A stretch of DNA of 64,000 nucleotides, taken from the NCBI GenBank assembly GCA_020247055.1, contig JADCJL010000172.1, forward strand, positions 22,524 through 86,523, read 5' to 3'. The stretch's first letter is position 1; each line of letters starts with the position of its first letter. Source of the DNA: Acidobacteriaceae bacterium (GTDB lineage Bacteria; Acidobacteriota; Terriglobia; Bryobacterales; Bryobacteraceae). Shown one piece after another: positions 8,269 to 16,189 of this stretch. The notes beneath the pieces were generated by a model, which did not search any database, was not told the origin of the DNA, and was given only the letters and a program-made list of their open reading frames with translations. The position numbers and the translations under genes are program-made.

Positions 8269-8332
8269 CTCCCGGTGCTTCCTTCCTCCGACCCTCTCCT
8301 AACCGAGTGATACCATAGAGTTGTCTGTTTGG

Positions 8333-9490
8333 ATGAAGACCCTCACCCTACTCGGCTCGACCGGTTCGATCGGCACCAGCACCCTCGATGTCGTCCGGCA
8401 TCGCCGGGACGAATTTTCCGTCTACGCCCTCGTCGCCGGAAGCAATCTCGATCTCCTCGTTGACCAGATCCGCGAGTTCTCACCCGCCCTCGCCGTTGTC
8501 GCTGACGCCAAACTCTGCGACGAACTCGCGCGGAAGCTCCATGCCGCCGGTCTTCCCCTTCCCGAATTGGCCCACGGCGCCGCCGGACGCCTCGCCGCCG
8601 CCATCGCCCCGGAGGTCGACATCGTAATGTCCGCCATCGTCGGCGTTGCCGGTCTCGAGGCAACCTACGAGGCCGTCCGCCGCCGCAAAATCATCGGACT
8701 GGCGAATAAAGAGGTGCTCGTCGCCAGCGGCCAGCTCGTCATGGCAGCCTGCCGCGAGGCCGGCACCGAAATGATCCCCGTCGACAGCGAGCACAACGGT
8801 GCCCACCAGTGCCTCCGCGCCGGCCGCCGCGACGAGGTCACCAAACTCATTCTCACCGCCTCCGGCGGCCCCTTCCGCCGCACCCCGGCCGCTGAACTCG
8901 CCCAGGTCACCGTCGCCCAGGCCCTCAATCACCCCACCTGGAAGATGGGTCAGCGCATCACCATCGATTCCGCCACCATGATGAACAAAGGCTTCGAGGT
9001 CATCGAAGCCTGCTGGCTCTTCGATTTCCCCCCGGCCGAGGTCGAAGTCGTCGTTCACCCCCAGTCCTCCATCCACGCCATGGTCGAGTACAACGACGGC
9101 TCCGTCATCGCCCAGGTCTCAGCCACCGACATGCGGATGCCGATCCAGTACGCCCTCACCTACCCCGCCCGCGCCTCCGCCCCCGTCCCTCGCATGGACT
9201 GGAAAACCGCCCGCACCTGGGAGTTCGAACCCCCGGACCTCGACCGCTTTCCCCTGCTCGCCCTCGCCTACGCCGCCCAAACCGCCGGCGGGTCCGCTAC
9301 CTGTACCCTTAACGCCGCCGACGAAGTCGCCGTCGAAGCCTTCCTCGCCGGCCGCATCTCCTTCCCGGGTATCGCCCGCATCGTCCGCGAAACCCTCGAA
9401 AAAGTACCCAATCGCACCCCCCGCTCCGTCGAAGAGGTGTTGGAGATTGATCGCGCCAGCCGCCAGATGGCCCGCGCGCTCCTAGGATAG
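8333..9490 (+). CDS. dxr: 1-deoxy-D-xylulose 5-phosphate reductoisomerase
   Basis: Catalyses the NADPH-dependent conversion of 1-deoxy-D-xylulose 5-phosphate to 2-C-methyl-D-erythritol 4-phosphate, the committed step of the MEP isoprenoid pathway, in the cytoplasm. Visible motifs are the NADPH-binding 'LLGSTGSIGTSTLDV' at the N-terminus, 'NKEVLVASG', the metal-binding 'PVDSEHNGAHQCL' and the catalytic 'HPTWKMG...IDSATMMNKGFEVIEA'. ATG at 8333 gives the usual 'MKTLTLLGSTG' start and is preferred to the tracked TTG at 8321. The gene is 9 bases from rseP, an arrangement (dxr-rseP) common in bacteria. Confidence 0.97.
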   Translation: MKTLTLLGSTGSIGTSTLDVVRHRRDEFSVYALVAGSNLDLLVDQIREFSPALAVVADAKLCDELARKLHAAGLPLPELAHGAAGRLAAAIAPEVDIVMSAIVGVAGLEATYEAVRRRKIIGLANKEVLVASGQLVMAACREAGTEMIPVDSEHNGAHQCLRAGRRDEVTKLILTASGGPFRRTPAAELAQVTVAQALNHPTWKMGQRITIDSATMMNKGFEVIEACWLFDFPPAEVEVVVHPQSSIHAMVEYNDGSVIAQVSATDMRMPIQYALTYPARASAPVPRMDWKTARTWEFEPPDLDRFPLLALAYAAQTAGGSATCTLNAADEVAVEAFLAGRISFPGIARIVRETLEKVPNRTPRSVEEVLEIDRASRQMARALLG

Positions 9491-9499
9491 CTGTCTCTT

Positions 9500-10834
9500 A
9501 TGATCTTCTTTCAAAACGTTTGGTGGGTCCTGGTCCTGCTCGGCATCATGATCCTCATCCACGAACTGGGTCATTACTGGGCCGCCCGTTACTTCGACGT
9601 CCGCGTCGAAGCCTTCTCCTTCGGCTTCGGGCCCCGCCTGTTCGGCTTCCGCCGTGGCGAAACCGATTTCCGCGTCTCGCTCGTCCCCTTCGGCGGATAT
9701 GTCAAGATGACCGGCGAGCAGGCCGCCGACGAAGACGCCCCCGACGGCCCCGGCGCCGCCGACCCCCGCAGCTTTCTCGCCAAACCCCGCTGGCAGCGCA
9801 TGATCATCGCCTTCGCCGGTCCTGCCATGAATATCCTGTTGGCGCTCGCCTTGCTGACCGGCCTCTTCCTCTACCGCTACCCCAAAATCGTCGGTTCGGA
9901 CGGCCCGGCCGTCGTCGGCTACGTCGCCAAAGACTCCGTCGCCGCCAAAGCAGGCATCCTTCCGGGCGACCGCATCGCCCGCTTCGACGACATCGCCGAT
10001 CCCACCTGGGAAGACGTAGTCATCGCCGAAGTCGCCGCCACCAACCGCCCCGTCCCCGTCGTCCTCGCCCGCGGGTCCGGCCAGCTCATCGTCACGGTCA
10101 CCCCCGCCCTCGACGAGCAGAACGGCGTCGGCTCCCTCGGCTGGACCGCCCAGCATGAGATTCAACTCGGCGGCGTCAGTCCCGATATGGAAGCCGCCCG
10201 CGTCGGCCTGCGGGCCGGCGACCTGCTCGTGGCGCTCGACGGCGTCGCCCTGCGCTCCACCCAGATGCTCCTCGCCCTGCTCAAAGAGGGCCAGGGAAAA
10301 CCGGTCGAACTCACCTACAGCCGCAACGGCGAAGTCCGCAAGGCCCAGGTAACGCCCCGCGCCGTCGGCGAAGGCGACGCCAAACGCTACATGCTCGGCG
10401 TCCAACTCTCCCCCCGCGTCACCTTCGTCTCCCTCCCGTTCGCCGAGGCCCTCCGCGAATCGGCCCGCCAGAACTATCGCAGCGCCGGATTGATCGTCCA
10501 GTTCCTCCGCGGCATGGTCGAGCGTCGCATGTCCCCCAAAAACCTCGAAGGGCCCGTCGGCATCGCCCGGCTCAGCGGCGATGCCGCCCGCGAAGGCCTC
10601 GCCACCTTCGTCGGACTCATGGCGGCCGTCAGCCTGAACCTCGCCATCTTTAACCTCCTGCCCATCCCCATCCTCGACGGCGGCACCATTCTCATGCTCG
10701 CCATCGAAATCATCATGCGCCGCGATCTCAGCCTCCAGGTCAAAGAGGCCGTCTTCAAGCTCGGCTTCGTCTTCCTCATGATGCTCGTCGTCTTCGTCCT
10801 GTACAACGATATCTCCAAACTCCTCCCGGGCTAG
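9500..10834 (+). CDS. rseP: RIP zinc metalloprotease RseP (site-2 protease family)
   Basis: A 444-residue inner-membrane intramembrane protease of the M50 family, which cuts membrane-bound anti-sigma factors or signal-peptide remnants. The zinc-binding 'HELGHYWAARYF' lies in the first membrane helix. Two PDZ domains follow (about 130-215, 'SVAAKAGILPGDRIARFDD', and 215-300, 'AARVGLRAGDLLVALDG'). The second catalytic segment 'NLLPIPILDGG' is near residue 390, followed by a final helix. All catalytic residues are present. It directly follows dxr and probably shares its transcript. Confidence 0.95.
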   Translation: MIFFQNVWWVLVLLGIMILIHELGHYWAARYFDVRVEAFSFGFGPRLFGFRRGETDFRVSLVPFGGYVKMTGEQAADEDAPDGPGAADPRSFLAKPRWQRMIIAFAGPAMNILLALALLTGLFLYRYPKIVGSDGPAVVGYVAKDSVAAKAGILPGDRIARFDDIADPTWEDVVIAEVAATNRPVPVVLARGSGQLIVTVTPALDEQNGVGSLGWTAQHEIQLGGVSPDMEAARVGLRAGDLLVALDGVALRSTQMLLALLKEGQGKPVELTYSRNGEVRKAQVTPRAVGEGDAKRYMLGVQLSPRVTFVSLPFAEALRESARQNYRSAGLIVQFLRGMVERRMSPKNLEGPVGIARLSGDAAREGLATFVGLMAAVSLNLAIFNLLPIPILDGGTILMLAIEIIMRRDLSLQVKEAVFKLGFVFLMMLVVFVLYNDISKLLPG

Positions 10835-10863
10835 AACCTGAGTCTCTCCTGCTAAAATATTAC

Positions 10864-10892
10864 TTGACAGTGGATCGCGCAGATTCAATACT
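10864..10892 (+). promoter_or_regulatory. Sigma70-type promoter of the dnaK operon
   Basis: TTGACA (10864-10869) and AATACT (10887-10892) are separated by exactly 17 bases, 37 bases before the dnaK start. The -35 is a perfect consensus. An AGGAGG lies at 10909-10914, 14 bases before the ATG. No CIRCE element and no canonical HAIR inverted repeat (CTTGAGT-N7-ACTCAAG) overlaps it. Confidence 0.75.
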
Positions 10893-10928
10893 TGTAGTAC
10901 ACTAAAGCAGGAGGCAAAAGTTCTTGTC

Positions 10929-12842
10929 ATGAGCAGAATCATTGGAATTGACCTGGGCACTACCAACTCCGTCGTTGCCGTAATGGAAGCGGGGTCGGCG
11001 GTCGTTATCCCGAATCAGGAAGGTGCGCGTACTACCCCTTCCGTTGTCGGCTTCACCAAGGGCGGCGAGCGCCTGGTGGGCCAGGTGGCCAAGCGGCAGG
11101 CGGTCACCAATCCCGAAAACACCATCTACTCCATCAAACGCTTCATGGGGCGCCGGTTCGACGAAGTCGACGCCGAAAAAAAGCTGGTTCCCTATAAAGT
11201 CACCCCGGGCGACAACGGAGATGCCCGTGTCGAGTCGCAGGGCAAAAAGCTCTCGGCGCCCGAAATCTCTTCGATGGTCCTCACGAAGTTGAAGGAAGCC
11301 GCCGAGTCCTACCTCGGCGAAAAGGTCAGCAAGGCGGTCATCACCGTCCCGGCCTACTTCAACGATGCCCAGCGGCAGGCCACCAAGGACGCCGGCCAGA
11401 TCGCCGGTCTCGAGGTGATGCGCATTATCAACGAACCTACGGCGGCGGCGCTCGCCTACGGGCTCGATAAGAAGAAGAACGAGACCATCGCGGTCTTCGA
11501 CTTCGGCGGCGGCACCTTCGACGTCTCGATTCTCGAAGTCGGCGACGGTGTCGTCGAAGTGAAGTCCACCGACGGGGACACTCACTTGGGCGGCGACAAC
11601 ATCGACGACCGCATCATGGAATGGATCGTCGCCGAGTTCAAGAAAGAGAACGGCATCGACCTGATGAACGACAACATGGCCCGGCAGCGGCTCAAGGAAG
11701 CCGCCGAAAAGGCCAAGATCGAGCTCTCCACCACGCTCGAAACCGAAGTCAACCTGCCGTTCATCACCGCCGATGCCAGCGGCCCGAAGCACCTGGTCAT
11801 GAAGTTGACCCGCAACCGCTTCGAGCAGATGATCGACGACATTCTGCGCAGCACGCTCTCTCCCTGTGAACGGGCGCTCAAGAATGCGAAGCTCTCGCCC
11901 TCCCAGATCGACGAAGTCGTCCTGGTCGGCGGCTCTACCCGCATCCCGAAGATCCAGCAGATCGTCCGCGACATGTTCGGCAAGGAGCCCAACCGCTCGG
12001 TCAACCCCGACGAAGTGGTTGCCATCGGCGCCGCCGTCCAGGGCGGTGTGCTCGGCGGCGAAGTCAAGGACGTCCTGCTGCTCGATGTCACCCCGCTGTC
12101 GCTCGGCATCGAAACGCTCGGCGGTGTCTTCACCAAGCTCATCGAGAGCAACACGACCATCCCCACGCGCAAAAGCGAGACCTTCTCGACCGCTTCCGAC
12201 AACCAGACCTCGGTCGAAATCAAGGTCTTCCAGGGCGAACGCGCCATGGCCGCCGATAACCGGCAGCTCGGCGTCTTCCAACTCGGCAACATTCCGCCGG
12301 CGCCGCGCGGCGTGCCGCAGGTCGAAGTGACCTTCGACATCGACGCCAACGGCATTCTCCACGTCACGGCCAAGGATAAGGCCACCAACAACGAGCAGAA
12401 GATCACCATCAGCGGCTCGTCCGGCCTCAGCAAGGAAGAGGTGGAGAAGATGGCTCGCGAGGCCAAGGAAAACGCCGCGGCCGACCAGAAGCGTCGCGAC
12501 AGCGTCGAAGCCCGCAACAAGGCCGACGGCATGATCTACTCGGTTGAAAAGACCCTGAAAGATCACCGCGACAAGGTCAGCGAGGCCGAAGCCAAAACGG
12601 TCGAAGCCGCCCTCGAAGAAGCCAAGAAGGCCGTCCAGGAAGGCGATGCCACGAAAATCAACGCGGCCATCGACAACCTCACCCAGGCCAGCCACAAGCT
12701 GGCCGAAGTGATGTACAAGTCGCCCTCCGGCGAAGGCGCCCCCGGCGGACCCGCTCCCGGCGCCGAGCCCAAGGCCGATCCTTCAGCCGATTCGGTCGTC
12801 GACGCCGAGTTCGTTGACGTCGACGACAAAGGCAAGAAGTAG
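10929..12842 (+). CDS. dnaK: Chaperone DnaK (Hsp70)
   Basis: A 637-residue Hsp70 that uses ATP to bind and release unfolded polypeptides in the cytoplasm. The N-terminal ATPase shows '[15 protein letters not shown]', '[20 protein letters not shown]' and '[16 protein letters not shown]'. The linker '[19 protein letters not shown]' and the substrate-binding domain follow from about 390, then the helical lid and an acidic tail '[10 protein letters not shown]'. Length and motifs are standard. It is the first gene of dnaK-dnaJ-hspR and has a clear promoter. Its nucleotide exchange factor grpE is not in the cluster. Confidence 0.98.
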   Translation: MSRIIGIDLGTTNSVVAVMEAGSAVVIPNQEGARTTPSVVGFTKGGERLVGQVAKRQAVTNPENTIYSIKRFMGRRFDEVDAEKKLVPYKVTPGDNGDARVESQGKKLSAPEISSMVLTKLKEAAESYLGEKVSKAVITVPAYFNDAQRQATKDAGQIAGLEVMRIINEPTAAALAYGLDKKKNETIAVFDFGGGTFDVSILEVGDGVVEVKSTDGDTHLGGDNIDDRIMEWIVAEFKKENGIDLMNDNMARQRLKEAAEKAKIELSTTLETEVNLPFITADASGPKHLVMKLTRNRFEQMIDDILRSTLSPCERALKNAKLSPSQIDEVVLVGGSTRIPKIQQIVRDMFGKEPNRSVNPDEVVAIGAAVQGGVLGGEVKDVLLLDVTPLSLGIETLGGVFTKLIESNTTIPTRKSETFSTASDNQTSVEIKVFQGERAMAADNRQLGVFQLGNIPPAPRGVPQVEVTFDIDANGILHVTAKDKATNNEQKITISGSSGLSKEEVEKMAREAKENAAADQKRRDSVEARNKADGMIYSVEKTLKDHRDKVSEAEAKTVEAALEEAKKAVQEGDATKINAAIDNLTQASHKLAEVMYKSPSGEGAPGGPAPGAEPKADPSADSVVDAEFVDVDDKGKK

Positions 12843-12858
12843 TTACCAGTCAGGAGCC

Positions 12859-12886
12859 GGTGGGGCCGCCGCTGAGCGGCCCCGCC
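12859..12886 (+). repeat. GC-rich hairpin between dnaK and dnaJ
   Basis: An 11-bp stem (GGTGGGGCCGC with GCGGCCCCGCC, one G-U pair) with a 6-base loop fills most of the dnaK-dnaJ gap and ends 4 bases before the dnaJ ribosome binding site GAGGTG. No T run follows, so it is more likely an mRNA processing or stability element than a terminator. Confidence 0.55.
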
Positions 12887-12899
12887 GCCGAGGTGTGCC

Positions 12900-14060
12900 A
12901 TGCCGGAACGCAAAGACTATTACGGCACCTTGGGTGTCGACAAGAAAGCATCGGAAGATGAGATCCGCAAGGCTTACCGCCGCCTCGCCCGGAAGTATCA
13001 TCCCGACCTCAACCCCGGCGACAAAGCCGCCGAAGACAAGTTCAAAACCGTCCAGGAAGCCTACGACATCCTGAGCGAGCCCAAAAAGCGCGCCATGTTC
13101 GACCAGTACGGCTTCTACTCCGATAGCGGCTTTCCCCCGGGCGGCCCCCCTCCCGGCAGCGGCCCCGGCATGGGCTTTGAGGGCTTCGACTTCTCCGATT
13201 TTGTCAACCAGCAGACCGGGCGTCGCTCCGCCCCCGGCGGCGACACCGGCGGCCGCTTCAGCGATATCTTCAGTCAGTTCTTCGGCGGCCGCTCCGGCGC
13301 CCCGCCCCAACAGCCCGAAAAAGGCGCCGATCTCGAATACACCCTCAACATCGACTTCTGGCAGGCCATTCGCGGCACCCAGGTCCGCCTCAGCATCTCC
13401 CGCCAGGAGTCCTGCGCCACCTGCCACGGCTCCGGCTCGGCCGGCGGCAGCGTCGCCTCCTGCCCCGAGTGCAACGGTACCGGCCAGGTCAGCCAAACCG
13501 CCGGCGCCATGAAATTCAACCTCACCTGCACCCGCTGCAACGGCGCCGGACGCCTCCGCAACGTCTGTCCCTCCTGCCGCGGCGATGGCCGCGCCGCCCA
13601 CCTGGATTCGGTCGAGGTCCGCCTCCCGGCCGGGGTCGCCGCCGGCTCCCGCCTGCGCGTCGCGGGGAAGGGAAATGCCGGGCGCATGGGCGGCCCCGCC
13701 GGCGATCTCTACATCACCGTCCGCGTCGAAGAGCACGCCTTCTTCAAACGCGACGGCGATACCATCGAAATCAAGGTCCCCGTCACCCTCCCCGAAGCCG
13801 TCCTCGGCGCCAAAATTGAGGTCCCCACCATCGACGGCCGCGCCATTCTCAAAATCCCCCAGGGCACCCAGAACGGCCAAAAGTTCCGCCTGCGCGAAAA
13901 GGGCGTCCCCAACTCCCGCAAAGACACCCGCGGCGACCAGATCGTCGAAGTCGTGCTCCAGGCCCCGCCCGCCAACGACGAGCGCACCCGCGAACTCCTC
14001 CGCGAGCTCGCCGAGCAGTATCCGCCCGACCCCCGTAGCGAACTCTGGACCAAGGTATAA
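12900..14060 (+). CDS. dnaJ: Chaperone DnaJ (Hsp40, type I)
   Basis: A 386-residue co-chaperone that stimulates DnaK ATPase and delivers substrates. The J domain occupies residues 1-70 with the HPD motif in 'RKYHPDLNPG'. A Gly/Phe/Pro-rich linker follows, then the zinc-finger region with four CXXCXGXG-type repeats ('CATCHGSG', 'CPECNGTG', 'CTRCNGAG', 'CPSCRGDG', about 168-230), and the C-terminal substrate-binding barrels. A GAGGTG ribosome binding site precedes the ATG. It lies between dnaK and hspR and is almost certainly cotranscribed with them. Confidence 0.96.
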   Translation: MPERKDYYGTLGVDKKASEDEIRKAYRRLARKYHPDLNPGDKAAEDKFKTVQEAYDILSEPKKRAMFDQYGFYSDSGFPPGGPPPGSGPGMGFEGFDFSDFVNQQTGRRSAPGGDTGGRFSDIFSQFFGGRSGAPPQQPEKGADLEYTLNIDFWQAIRGTQVRLSISRQESCATCHGSGSAGGSVASCPECNGTGQVSQTAGAMKFNLTCTRCNGAGRLRNVCPSCRGDGRAAHLDSVEVRLPAGVAAGSRLRVAGKGNAGRMGGPAGDLYITVRVEEHAFFKRDGDTIEIKVPVTLPEAVLGAKIEVPTIDGRAILKIPQGTQNGQKFRLREKGVPNSRKDTRGDQIVEVVLQAPPANDERTRELLRELAEQYPPDPRSELWTKV

Positions 14061-14079
14061 AGGTAGAGGCCCAAAGCCG

Positions 14080-14517
14080 ATGGCGAAACGCAACAAAGCT
14101 GCCTATATGATCTCGGCCGTGGCCGAGCAGTACAACCTCCACCCGCAAACCCTCCGCATGTACGAACGCGAGGGCCTCCTCAAGCCCTCCCGCAGCGACG
14201 GCAACACCCGCCTCTACACCGACGACGATATCGAACGCCTCGAAGTCATCCTCCAACTCACCCGCGAACTCGGCGTCAACCTCGCCGGCGTCGAAATCAT
14301 CCTTAATATGCGCGAAAAAATGGAGGAGATGCAGCGGCAGATCGAACAGTTCGTCGCCTCGCTCAACTCGGAAATCGCTCAGCGCGTCCGCCACCCCGCC
14401 CCCGGCCCGGAGTCCCAGGCCCTCGTCCCCGTCATCAGTGTTTCCTCCCTCGTCCGCGTCGAAACAGAAGTCGCTCCCCCTGAATCCAAACCCCGCCGGA
14501 AGAAACTCACGCTCTAG
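14080..14517 (+). CDS. hspR: MerR-family heat-shock repressor HspR
   Basis: A 145-residue regulator hidden in the track under a longer ORF in the same frame (13585-14517). The start at 14080 gives 'MAKRNKAAYMISAVAEQYN'. The MerR-type helix-turn-helix reads 'AVAEQYNLHPQTLRMYEREG' followed by the wing 'NTRLYTDDDIERL', then a dimerisation coiled coil at about 70-105. HspR proteins bind HAIR operators and, with DnaK as co-repressor, shut off the dnaK operon. Its position as third gene after dnaK and dnaJ is the classic HspR context. An obvious HAIR site was not found, so the operator may be divergent. Confidence 0.88.
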   Translation: MAKRNKAAYMISAVAEQYNLHPQTLRMYEREGLLKPSRSDGNTRLYTDDDIERLEVILQLTRELGVNLAGVEIILNMREKMEEMQRQIEQFVASLNSEIAQRVRHPAPGPESQALVPVISVSSLVRVETEVAPPESKPRRKKLTL

Positions 14518-14523
14518 CCCCGA

Positions 14524-14529
14524 TACAAT
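14524..14529 (+). promoter_or_regulatory. -10-like box (TACAAT) before nadE
   Basis: TACAAT in the context GATACAATAG, immediately before the AGGAGG of nadE (ATG at 14540). The same GATACAATAG string precedes the dehydrogenase at 7206. The ribosome binding site is present, so nadE may use both a short-leader promoter and readthrough from the dnaK operon. Confidence 0.35.
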
Positions 14530-14539
14530 AGGAGGCTGA

Positions 14540-16189
14540 ATGCGGATTGCCTTGGGGCAGATCAATACCACGGTTGGCGACCTTGCCGGAAACGCCAGCA
14601 TCATCATGCGCTACGCGCGGCGAGCCGCCGAAGGAGGCGCCGAAGCCGTCGTTTTCCCGGAACTTGCCCTCACCGGCTACCCGCCCCAGGACCTCCTCGA
14701 ACGCCCCGCGTTCCTCGAAGCCGCCGAAGCCGAACTCCAGCGCCTCGCCGTCGAATCCGCCCCCCTGCGCATCGCCATTCTCTGCGGCACCGCCGAAGTA
14801 GCCGACTCTACCGTCGGCAAGCGCGTCTGGAACTCGGCCGCCCTCCTCCAGCGCGGCAAAGTCCTCTTCCGCCAGCACAAAATGCTGCTCCCCAACTACG
14901 ACGTCTTCGACGAGCAGCGCTACTTCCGCCCCGCCGAAAGCCAGTCCCTCGCCACCATCGGCACCACCCCCGTCGCCATCACCATCTGCGAAGACGCCTG
15001 GAACGACCAGCTCTTCTGGCAGAAACGCCTCTACCAGCGTGACCCCGTCGAAGAGCTCATCGGCGCCGGCGCCAAAGCCATCCTCTCCATCAACGCCTCC
15101 CCCTACCACCTCGGCAAACGCGCTCTCCGCGAGCAGATCTTCTCCGCCACCGCCCGCCGCTATCAAACCCCCCTCGTCTACGTCAATCAGGTCGGCGGCA
15201 ACGATCAACTCGTCTTCGATGGCTCCAGCTTCGCCATGGACTCGACCGGCAAAGTCATCGCCGCCGCCTCCAGCTTCTCCGAAGAGCTCCTCTTCGCCAA
15301 CCTCCATACCGGCACCGGCGACCTCCACCCCTCCCATCCCGACGAAATCGACGCCGTCTACGAAGCCCTCGTCCTCGGCACCCGCGACTACTTCCGCAAA
15401 ACCGGCTTCCGCAAAGCCCTCCTCGGCCTGTCCGGCGGCATCGATTCCGCCCTCGTCGCCTGCCTCGCCGTCGAAGCCCTCGGCCGCGAAAACGTCACCG
15501 GCGTCGCCATGCCCGGACCCTACTCCTCGGACCACTCCCTCACCGACGCCCACGCCCTCGCCGCCTCCCTCGGCATCTCCTGCCCCACCGTCTCCATCAA
15601 CCAAGCCTACGCCGCCATGCTCGATACCCTCGGCCCCGTCTTCGCCGGCGCTCCCCCCGACGTCACCGAAGAAAACCTCCAATCCCGCCTCCGCGGCCTC
15701 ACCCTCATGGCCCTCTCCAACAAAACCGGCGCCCTCGTGCTCACTACCGGCAACAAAAGCGAAACCGCCGTCGGCTACGCCACCCTCTACGGCGACATGT
15801 GCGGCGGCCTCGCCGTCATCAGCGACATCCCCAAAACCCAGGTCTACGACCTCTGCCGCGTCGCCAACCGCCGCCTCGCCAACGCCATCCCGGAATCCGT
15901 CTTCGTCAAGCCCCCCTCAGCCGAACTCCGCCCCGACCAGAAAGACTCCGACTCCCTGCCCGAGTACCCCGTCCTCGACGCCATCCTCGCCCTCTACGTC
16001 GAACAGATGGTCTCCCCCGCCCGCATCGCCGAAAAGCTCAACCTCCCGCTCACCCTCGTCCGCGACGTCACCCGAAAAGTGGATCGAAACGAATACAAGC
16101 GCCAACAGGCCGCGCCCGGCCTCAAAGTAACCACCAAGGCCTTCGGCTTCGGCCGCCGCCTTCCCATCGCCCAGGGGTACAGCGAATGA
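14540..16189 (+). CDS. nadE: Glutamine-dependent NAD+ synthetase
   Basis: A 549-residue two-domain enzyme that makes NAD+ from deamido-NAD+, ATP and glutamine-derived ammonia, the last step of NAD biosynthesis. The N-terminal nitrilase-like glutaminase (1-~260) carries the Glu-Lys-Cys triad in 'VVFPELALTGYPPQD', 'RQHKMLLPNY' and 'TICEDAWND'. The C-terminal synthetase has the P-loop-like 'GLSGGIDSALVACLA'. A good ribosome binding site (AGGAGG) precedes the ATG. Its stop overlaps the next start (ATGA), coupling it to the phosphoesterase gene, a pairing with no obvious functional logic. Confidence 0.95.
   Translation: MRIALGQINTTVGDLAGNASIIMRYARRAAEGGAEAVVFPELALTGYPPQDLLERPAFLEAAEAELQRLAVESAPLRIAILCGTAEVADSTVGKRVWNSAALLQRGKVLFRQHKMLLPNYDVFDEQRYFRPAESQSLATIGTTPVAITICEDAWNDQLFWQKRLYQRDPVEELIGAGAKAILSINASPYHLGKRALREQIFSATARRYQTPLVYVNQVGGNDQLVFDGSSFAMDSTGKVIAAASSFSEELLFANLHTGTGDLHPSHPDEIDAVYEALVLGTRDYFRKTGFRKALLGLSGGIDSALVACLAVEALGRENVTGVAMPGPYSSDHSLTDAHALAASLGISCPTVSINQAYAAMLDTLGPVFAGAPPDVTEENLQSRLRGLTLMALSNKTGALVLTTGNKSETAVGYATLYGDMCGGLAVISDIPKTQVYDLCRVANRRLANAIPESVFVKPPSAELRPDQKDSDSLPEYPVLDAILALYVEQMVSPARIAEKLNLPLTLVRDVTRKVDRNEYKRQQAAPGLKVTTKAFGFGRRLPIAQGYSE

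Noticed and set aside
10835-10928. CIRCE or HAIR operator upstream of dnaK
   Set aside because: TTGA and TCAA half-sites exist but are 17 bases apart instead of the 11 needed for HAIR, and no CIRCE-like TTAGCACTC repeat is present.
10902-12695. 597-residue minus-strand ORF opposite dnaK
   Set aside because: Antisense shadow of dnaK. Such long frames are a by-product of codon bias, and antisense 'dehydrogenase-like' ORFs opposite dnaK are a known artefact.
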